From the NCBI RefSeq assembly GCF_962719845.1, contig NZ_CAUIYF010000018.1, positions 1 through 27,018 of the forward strand: a stretch of 27,018 nt of DNA, read 5' to 3'. Origin of the DNA: Neisseria uirgultaei. GTDB taxonomy: Bacteria > Pseudomonadota > Gammaproteobacteria > Burkholderiales > Neisseriaceae. The first letter of the stretch is position 1; every line of letters starts with the position of its first letter. A program made the translations under genes and the position numbers. Below, piece by piece: positions 1 to 9,100 of the stretch. The notes below the pieces were generated by a model that saw nothing but the letters and a program-made list of their open reading frames with translations, had not been told where the DNA came from and made no database searches.

Positions 1-20
1 CCCCCCCCCCCCCCCCCCCC
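1..20. repeat. poly-C homopolymer tract, cut by window edge
   Basis: The window opens with twenty uninterrupted C residues and the tract probably continues outside, so its real length is unknown. In Neisseria, poly-C/poly-G tracts of more than about eight residues are classic slipped-strand phase-variation elements, acting inside coding sequence or between promoter elements as in opc and porA. It lies about 180 bases upstream of the adhesin start. A link to that gene is plausible, but it could equally belong to a gene to the left. On the minus strand an ATG (27-29) runs directly into the G tract, without a convincing ribosome binding site. Confidence 0.85.
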
Positions 21-199
21 GCATTTGCGTAAGAAAGTGTAATCCCTTTAAGCATAAGGGAATGTTGACAATTAGAGCGATTCTCCTAACTGGGTTATTA
101 CAATACAATGGGACTGTCAATAATTGTGTATGGTCGTTTGCCGTCCGGCGGCCGGAAACGTCAAAAGCGCGGGCGGCGTATTGAAAACAGAGGGAATCA
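21..199 (+). promoter_or_regulatory. leader region of the giant adhesin gene
   Basis: No gene is seen here. It contains a short inverted repeat CCCTT/AAGGG (about 44-60), a perfect TTGACA at 65-70 that pairs as an inverted repeat with TGTCAA at 116-121, and TACAAT at 104-109. The TTGACA does not have a -10 at 17 bases, so I cannot name a confident promoter. A ribosome binding site GAGGGA (190-195) sits four bases before the ATG at 200, which supports that start. Confidence 0.35.
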
Positions 200-3100
200 A
201 TGAACAAAATTTTCCGTGTCATTTACAGCCAGGCAACCCAATCTTGGGTGGCAGTATCCGAATTAACCAAAGCACACAAAAAACAAAGCTCATCGAGCGC
301 CAAAAAAAGTGTGTCCGGCTCTTCGGCGAACCTTATTAAATCTTCGGCCATCGCATTGGCATTATTAAGCGGCCATTCGGCTTATGCGGCTGCTGAGACT
401 GCTGCAAGTGGGTTGATTCAGATTAATTCAACAAAAGGGATGGCTACTGCAACAGGTAGCGACTCTATTGCTATTGGTAAAGATTCTAAGGCAGCTGGAA
501 ATAATGATTCACTTGCTATTGGTCATAGTGCACAAGCAACAGGAAACGATGGAGCATTAGCAATAGGTGGAGACTCAAAAGCCAGTGGAAAAAGCAATAT
601 AGCCTTAGGTTATCAAGCGCAAGCAAATAAAGATTTTGCTGTAGCTATCGGTAAGGGTGCTAGTGCTCAACAATTTAATAATGCTGTAGCTATTGGTGCA
701 AACGCACAAGCAAATGGTGCTACATCGTTGGCATTGGGAATGGGATCGAAAGCTACAGGTCACGATAGTTATGCCATAGGCTATGGCAGTGATTCTATTG
801 GAATGACATCAATAGCGTTTGGTCGACAAAGTAAAGCAAGTAAAGATTATGATATTGTTTTGGGTTCAGAAGCTAATACTCGAAATGTAGGTAAAGGTTA
901 TAGTATTGCCATTGGTGTTGGTGCTGTGTCGGGAAGTAACCAGGCTGTGAAAAATCTCAATGGTAATGATTCAGGCGGTGTAGCTATTGGTACTGGTGCT
1001 TATACTGGGGTAAATAAAAATAATATTTCTTTAAACTCTGCTGTTGCAGTAGGGGCTGGTGCCGGTGCTGGATACCGCAAGGTGAATACAGATGGATTAC
1101 CGACGGACAATGCTACCGATGCCGATAATAATGCTACGGTATTGGTGAAAGCCTTTGGTGGCACTACCAAGACACTAGATTATTTCACAAATACAGGAAA
1201 GGCCAAGACTGATGGATTCTTTTCATTTCAAGGCGTAGATATTAATGAAGCCACAGCCTTAGGTCGTAATGCCCGTGCTATTGGGGACCAATCCGTAGCC
1301 ATTGGCGCGCAATCCGTAGCAGGTCAGGGCTCTATCGTTATCGGTGGTAATGATATTCAAGCCTATGACAAAAAGAAATATTTTAAAGCGGCGAACCCTA
1401 CAAGCGGAGCGGCTACCACTGTTAATGATTATGATGCTGAGACAACACCTGGTACAGGCAAGAAAAATCCAAAGGATACAGTACTTTCGGAACTTACGAT
1501 TACTGAAAAATATAAAGAACTAGTTGGTGCAGCCTTAGATAATTCCTATCGTTCTAGCTATGGTCAAGATGGTTCGACCGTAATCGGTATGCAGGCCCAT
1601 TCAACCACACCATTAGGTGTGGCGATTGGTACGAACTCAATCGTTAGAAAAGGTGCTTTTGGTGCCACAGCCATCGGTTCTGGGGCGTCCGTATTAGCGA
1701 ATGCGGAGGCTGCGGTAGCCATCGGTATGGGTTCGGAAGCGCAAGGTAATTATGCGGTGGCTGCCGGTACGGCTGCTCGTGCCGAAGAATCTGCCGTAGC
1801 TGTCGGTTATAGCTCTAAGGCGGCAGTCTCTTCTGTTGCTGTCGGTAAAGGTGCAGTATCGGAAAAAGTGTCCGACATTGCCATCGGTCAAGGGGCGAAG
1901 GCTAAAGGTGAACAGGGTGCGATTGCCATGGGTTTAGGCACCATTGCACAAGGGCACTCATCTATTATGATTGGCGGGTCGGATATTAGCACGGCTGCGG
2001 ATCAAGTTGTAAGCTATAGCAGAGAAAAAATGAACAAGGATGGCACACCTGAACTATACGATGGCAAAATTACGGAAGTAATCAATGGTAAAACTGTTAC
2101 TCGTACTGTCAAATTAGTGCAAACCGAAACGGTGATGGGGAAAAAGCTTTCCGATGCGTACCGCGAAATCACTGGCTATTACCTGAATACCCTCCCCTTA
2201 GATTACAGCATCCCAGACAACAAAAATGGTCATGCCTCTATCTCGATGGGGATCCACTCTCTTTCTAAAGGAGCGATGGGCGTAGCGATTGGTACGGGTG
2301 CACGAGCAGATGCACTTGGTTCAATGGCATTGGGTACGGGTGCGCACGCCAGCATGCAAAATTCGGTGGCGATTGGTACGGGTGCAGTGGCTGATGAGGT
2401 GAGCAAAGGTACACGTCAAACGGATATTTCTTACGATGAAGATGGCAACGTGGTTGAAACCGGTTCGGCGAAGGCAAAATACACCTTCAGATGGGCGGGT
2501 GGTATTAACACGTCTGAAGGGGATGTGGTTTCCTTTGGTACACCGGGTGCAGAACGCCAGTTGAAAAACGTGGCGGCAGGTCGTGTGGCGGAAGATTCCA
2601 CCGATGCGGTCAATGGTTCGCAGCTAAATGCGATCACCCGTTCACTTTCTCAAACCATTACTAATGGTTGGCAAGTGGGCGGCAATAATAAATTCCGCGT
2701 GTCTAACATTGGTAGCAATGACCGTGTGAACTTCCTAGATGGCTTGGGCACAGCGGTTAATATTGCTGAAATTAATCAAGCAGAAGACATAGATAACAAT
2801 AAGCTGGTCAAAATTGGGAGTGATTTCTATAAAGCAAGCGATTTTACCACCGATGGTAAGTTGAAAGCTGGTGCACAAAAAGTGGCTGCTGCGAAGATTA
2901 AAAAACAACCGGCAGGTGCAAATGTTACATTTGATGTAAAAGAAGTGAACAGCACCTTATCGGTTAACTCTGTGGGTTTGAAAGTCACCACGGGGGAAGT
3001 GACGGCAAATTCTGATGGTACGATGAATACGCCAAACAACACCACTAAAGCAAAGAATGCAACGGTTACAACCGCGATGAATAATGCTGAAGGTGCATTG

Positions 3101-6100
3101 CTTACTAGCCAAGGAGTATGGCGTGAGAAAAATGATGCGTATCAACGCACAGAATTAGCGTATTTAGCAGCGGAGACTGCCTTAACCAAAGGAAAAGAAG
3201 CAGTTGAAGCAATACAAGCCGATATTGTAACAACACAGAAAGAGTTAAAGACAGCACAAGACACATTAGCAACAGACAAAGCCGCACTTACAAGAGCAGA
3301 GAATGAGGTACAAAGAAACCCAAATGACACTCAAAAACAAAGTGAACTGAATCAAGCCAAAGAGAAGGTAGGGGGCTCTCAGTTTGTTGTGGATCAACGC
3401 ACGCAAAAATTGGCTCACCAACAGGCAACATTGACAGAGCGTCAAAACCGGGTGTTAGCGTTAGAACAAGAAAAAACTAATGCTGAGACAGTACGCAATA
3501 CGGCAAAAGATGCTTATGATGTGGCAAATAGCGATTTAAACAAGAAAAAAGAGGCCTTTGATACTGCGAAGAAAGCCTTCGTTGCCGCCGGAGCAAACCA
3601 AATTGCCACCGTACAAAACGTGGCGGATTCTATCAACGCAAGCGGTTGGACATTACAACAAGGTACAGCCGATAAAGATCTCGTTCAGCCGGGTGATAAA
3701 GTCTCATTTGTGGATGGGAATGGTACGACTGTAACGGTGACAACGGATGCAGGGAAAAAACGTAGCGAAATCAAGTTTGATGTTGATAAAGCCGATCTGA
3801 CGACAAATGCCGGCAAGGTGGTTGCACCGGATTTGAAAGAGCTGAACAAAGCGGTTGAAGATGCTCAAGCTGCTGTGAATAATGCAAAAGATGCAGATAA
3901 TGCAGGCAGCACCGAGACGACGCAAAAAAACTTGAAAGAGGCTGAAGCTAAGCTGGCGACTGCACAACAGGCATACAACAAGGAAAACAATAAGGTAGCA
4001 ACCGCACAAAGCGTTGCTACAGCAATTAATGATGCCTATTGGATTGCAGCTGCTTCAGGCAATGGCAAAAATGGTACGGATGACAATGTGAAAGCCGGCA
4101 CCAAAGTTACTTTTGATGCGGGCAAAAACATTGAAATCGACCACAGCACAGCGAATAAATTTACCTTTAAAACAGTAGATAGCCCTGTGTTTACAACCGT
4201 TCAAATCGGTGGCGGCAAAGGTCCGAAAATCACCAGCAATGGTGATAACTTAAAAGTTACTAAAGCGGATGGCACAAGCCCGACCAAAATCACCAACGTA
4301 GCTAACGGTAGCGATGGCAACGATGCTGTAAACGTAAGCCAATTAAAAGCAAGCGGTTGGAAAGTTGCAGGAAATAGCAAAACTGAAGTTGACACCATCA
4401 ATCCAAGCGAGCAAGTGAATTTCTTGGATGGTAGTGGCACAACCGTAACTGTTGAAAAAGATAAAGGTGCAGACGGCAAAGAAAACGGCAACGTCAACGT
4501 GAAATACGATGTGAAGTTGGGTAACGGTCTGGATAAGGACACTAGCGGCAACATTACCGTCAAATCTGCCGACAAATCGATTACCGTGTCTTCAGACGGC
4601 ATTAAGGTCAATACCGACAATAAAACAATCACTGTCGGCACAGACGGCACAGTGAAGGCGGTTACAGGAACGATAGAAACGGTTACAGCTGCCAATAAAA
4701 CCGAAAAAGCCGGCCAGGTGCGTGTTGCAGATGCGGAAAAAGGCAAGCTGGCTACGGTTGACACTGTGGCACAAGCGGTCAATTCTGCGAAATGGATGGC
4801 TAAAGCGACCAACACAGATGCAGAGATTGCAGATACGGATAAAACCAATGACAAAACAACAGCCGAAGGCATTGCCGCAGGCGATGAAGTAACCTTTACG
4901 GCGGGCAAAAACCTGCGTGTCAAACGCGAAGGTAAAAACTTCACCTTTGCAACGGATAAAGACGTATCGTTTGATTCTGTGAAAGTGGGTGCAGAGGACA
5001 CGGCTGCGAACGGTAAAAAACCGGTTAACTTAACAACTGGAGTGGCAACAACTGCAAATAATCATGAGGCAGGAAACGCGCCGACGACTGCGTTGAATAT
5101 CAGCAGCGGTACAGGTACAGATGCGAAACCGACGCAGATTACAGGCGTAGGTTCGGTGTTGAATACAACAACGGTTACAAGCGCACCGGACGGCACCGCG
5201 CCGGCAAACCAACCGAAATTAGTTAATTTAGGAACAGCTCACGGTCAAACAGAATTAGACAATAACATACTAAACTCTGCCGCCACTGTACGCGATTTGG
5301 CAAATATGGGCTGGAAAGTTTCGTCAAATAAAGTAACCGGCGCAGACGATAAGTCATACAGTGATGTGGTGAGAAATGCGGACGAAGTGAAATTCGTCGG
5401 CAAAAACGCCGCTAAAGTATCGGGTAAAACCGAGAACGGCGTACGCACTATTACCGTTGATGTGGAAGTGCCTGATGTAAAAACAGCCAAGCTGGTTTCA
5501 AGTACCGACGGTTCTGTGATTGCGCCGTCAACTGATTCCAAACTTCAAGACGCATTAAAAACTGCGAAAGACGAGTTGGTCGCATTGCCTAAAGATGCGA
5601 CAGATGAACAGAAGAAAGAGGCTGAGAATAAAGTCAAAGATGCCGAAACGGCATTAAATAAGGCTTTGGATGAGAAAGGCGTTGCTACGGCCAAAAATGT
5701 TGCGGATATGATTAACAATTCCGGCTTTACGCTGAAGACTTCTGCCACTACCGACGGCAAGAAAGATGACACATCGGCAGGCAGCGAAGTCATCAAACCG
5801 GGCAAAACCGTTGAAATGGTTGCAGGTAAAAACTTAACCGTAAAACAGGAAGCGGACGGTAAAGTAACTTACAGCCTGAATCCGGAATTAATCAGCCTGA
5901 CCAGCGCAGAGTTTAAAGCCGACGGCAAACCGACGATGAAAATCAGTTCAGACGGCATATTTATTACGCCGAATGGCAAAACTTCGCCTACCGTCAGCTT
6001 GACCGAAAACAGCTTAAACAACGGCGGCAATGCGATTACCCACGTGGCGGGCAACCTTAACGGCGCGAAAAGCGGTACGGACGCGCCGACAACTTCAGCA

Positions 6101-9100
6101 ACAAAACCGACCGCACTTACCGAAACCAATGCGGCAACCGTAGGCGATGTATTGAATGCAGGCTGGAACTTGCAAGAAAAAGGTGCGGCAAAAGACTTTG
6201 TCAAAACCTACGACACCGTAAACTTCGCACAAGGCGACGGTACGGACGTGTCTGTCAGCGTGTCTGCCGACAAGCAGACCTCGACCGTGAAATACAGCGT
6301 CAAAGCCGCCGACAAATCTTTGGAAGTCGGCGCAAACGGCGTGAAGGTCAAGACTTCAGACGGCATCGAGACTACGACGGACGGTATTACCGTGAAAGCC
6401 GCCGATAAAACGCTTACGGTCGGCAAAGACGGCGTAAAAGTCAATACAGGCGCGATTGCCGCAGCAAATGGCGGCGAAGACCAAACCGCCAATCGCGGCA
6501 AGGTAACCGTTACCCCAAAAACCAAGGAAGACGGCACGACGGAAACACAGGCGGAGGCGGAAACCCGCGCCACTTCCGAAATTGCCACAGTGAAAAACGT
6601 TGCGGATGCAATCAACAGCGCGGCGTGGATTGCAAAAGTGGAAAACACGGACGACAGTGTGGATACGCCGACTGAAAACGATGAAGGCACGGCAGTCAAG
6701 GCGGGCGACACGTTGAACCTGAAAGCGGGCAAAAACCTGAAAGTCAACCGCACCGAGAAGGACATTACCTTTGCCTTGGCGAAGGACATTACGGTTGACA
6801 CCGCCAATGTGGAAAACACGCTGAGCATCGGCAAAGACGGGGCGAAAGTCAATATTGCAAGCGGTGCGAACGGTCTGACCCTCACCGGCACGGAAATCGC
6901 CGCCGACGGCTCGACAAACAACAAAGCACCGGTCTATCTGAACGGTATCAAGCCGACCCTGACCGACACCTTGGCGGGCAGCCCAACCACGAACATTACC
7001 GGCAACATTGATACCGCCGCCTATCACCGCGCCGCCAGCGTTCAAGACGTGTTAAATGCCGGCTGGAACATCCGGGGCGCGAAACAGGCGGGCGGCAAGG
7101 TCGAAAACGTCGATTTCGTCCGCACTTACGATACCGTGGACTTTGTCAGCGGCAATAAGGCGACGACGGATGTTACCGTTGTTGCCAAAGAAGGCGGCAA
7201 AGGCGCAGTCGTTACCATTACCGCCATAAACGAAGCCGGCAGCATCACGACGACGGACGGCAAGGTTGTCGTCGGCACAAAAGGGCAGGCAGACACCGAC
7301 CCTAAAGCAGGGGACAAAGTGGCAAAAACCGGCGATGTGGCAAACGCCATCAATCAGTCAGGATGGAAAACCAATGCGACCAAAATCGACGGCAAGGCGG
7401 CAACCGACGCAAACAAAACCCAATTAATCAACCCGGGCGATGCCGTCAATTACGAAAACGGCAACGGCACGGTTGCCAATGTGGAAGTTAAGCAAGGCAA
7501 GGACGGCAATCCCGATACAGTCAGCGTGAAATACGATGTCAAAGCCGCCGACAAATCTTTGGAAGTCGGTGCAGACGGCGTGAAGGTCAAGACTTCAGAC
7601 GGCATCGAGACCACGACGAACGGCATTAAGGTTAAAGCCGCCGATAAAACGCTTACCGTCGGCAAAGACGGCGTAAAAGTCAATATAGGTGCGATTGCCG
7701 CAGCAAATGGCGGCGAAGACCAAACCGCCAATCGCGGCAAGGTAACCGTTATCCCCAAAACCAAGGAAGACGGCACGACGGAAACACAGGCGGAGGCGGA
7801 AACCCGCTCCGCTTCCGAGATTGCCACAGTGAAAAACGTTGCGGATGCAATCAACAGCGCGGCGTGGATTGCCAAAGTGGAAAACACGGACGACAGCGTG
7901 GATACGCCGACCGAAGACGATAAAGGCACGGCGGTCAAGGCGGGCGACACGTTGACGTTGACGGCGGGCAAAAACCTGCGCGTCAAACGCGACGGCGGCA
8001 AATTTACCTTTGCCACTGTGGAAACGCCCGAGTTTGAAGGCTTGAAACTGGTTCAAGGCGGCAACACTGTCAATATTGCGCCGACTGCAAACGGTTTGAG
8101 CTTCAGCCGTCCTGCCGCAACGGCAGGCGGGAAGGAGCAGCCGGTTACCCTTGGCGGCATAAGCAGTGGTTTGGAGAAATTCGACGCTGCCGATCCGAAA
8201 ACCGAGGGGCTGTTGAACCTCAATAAAACCGAAACCGGCAAGACCGAACCGGTGGTAGGCGACAATACCGCCGCCACCGTGGGCGACTTGCGCGGTATGG
8301 GCTGGGTGCTTTCTGCCGATAAGAAAACAGACAATCTCGCTGAGACTTACAACGCGCAGGTAAAAAATGCCGAAGAAGTGAAATTCGTGGGCGCGTCGGG
8401 CGTTATCGTTTCCGGTAAAACGGATGGCAATGTCCGCACTATTACGGTGGGCGTGGATCACCAGCTTGCGACGAACAATTCGGTCAAACCCGTGGAATAT
8501 ACCAAGAAAGACGGAACAAAAGTCTATCCGAAAACCGTAACCAATGGCGGCAAGACGGAAACCAAGTTTTATCTGAATGCCGACGGTACGGGAGACGAAG
8601 TGCCGGCAGGCGACGTAATCGTTTCGGTCAACGGCGCGAACGGCACGACATCTCCGACCACTTTGTCGAATGTCAAATCAAACCTCCCTGAAACACGCAA
8701 CACGGCGGATGCCGGCAATCCGGCAAGCAAATCGCAATCCGCCCCGACAATCGGTACGGCGGACGGCAATGTGAATGCGAACAACGCCGCCACCGTGGGC
8801 GACGTGTTAAACAGCGGCTGGAACTTGAAGGGCAACGGAAGTGCGGTTGATTTTGTCAGGGCGTATGACACCGTGAACTTTGTAAACGGCAAGGGAACGA
8901 CGGTCAGCATCGAAACCGACGGTGCGGAAAGCCGGGTGAAGGTGGATGTGGATACGGCGGATTTGACCGCGTCAAACGGCAAAATCAGTGTGCCCGATTT
9001 GAAAACATTGGAAGATGCAGTAGAGAAGGCAAAAGCTGATGCCGACGCGAACCCGACGGATGAGACGAAAAAAACCGCATTGGCAAAGGCGGAAGCCGAT

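Noticed and set aside
124..339. 71-codon frame overlapping the adhesin start
   Set aside because: Out of frame with the adhesin signal peptide, no ribosome site, unlikely composition.
450..2400. Regular repeats in the 5' adhesin region considered as CRISPR or minisatellite
   Set aside because: The periodicity is at the protein level (xAIG beta-roll repeats). The DNA units diverge and lack conserved direct repeats with unique spacers.
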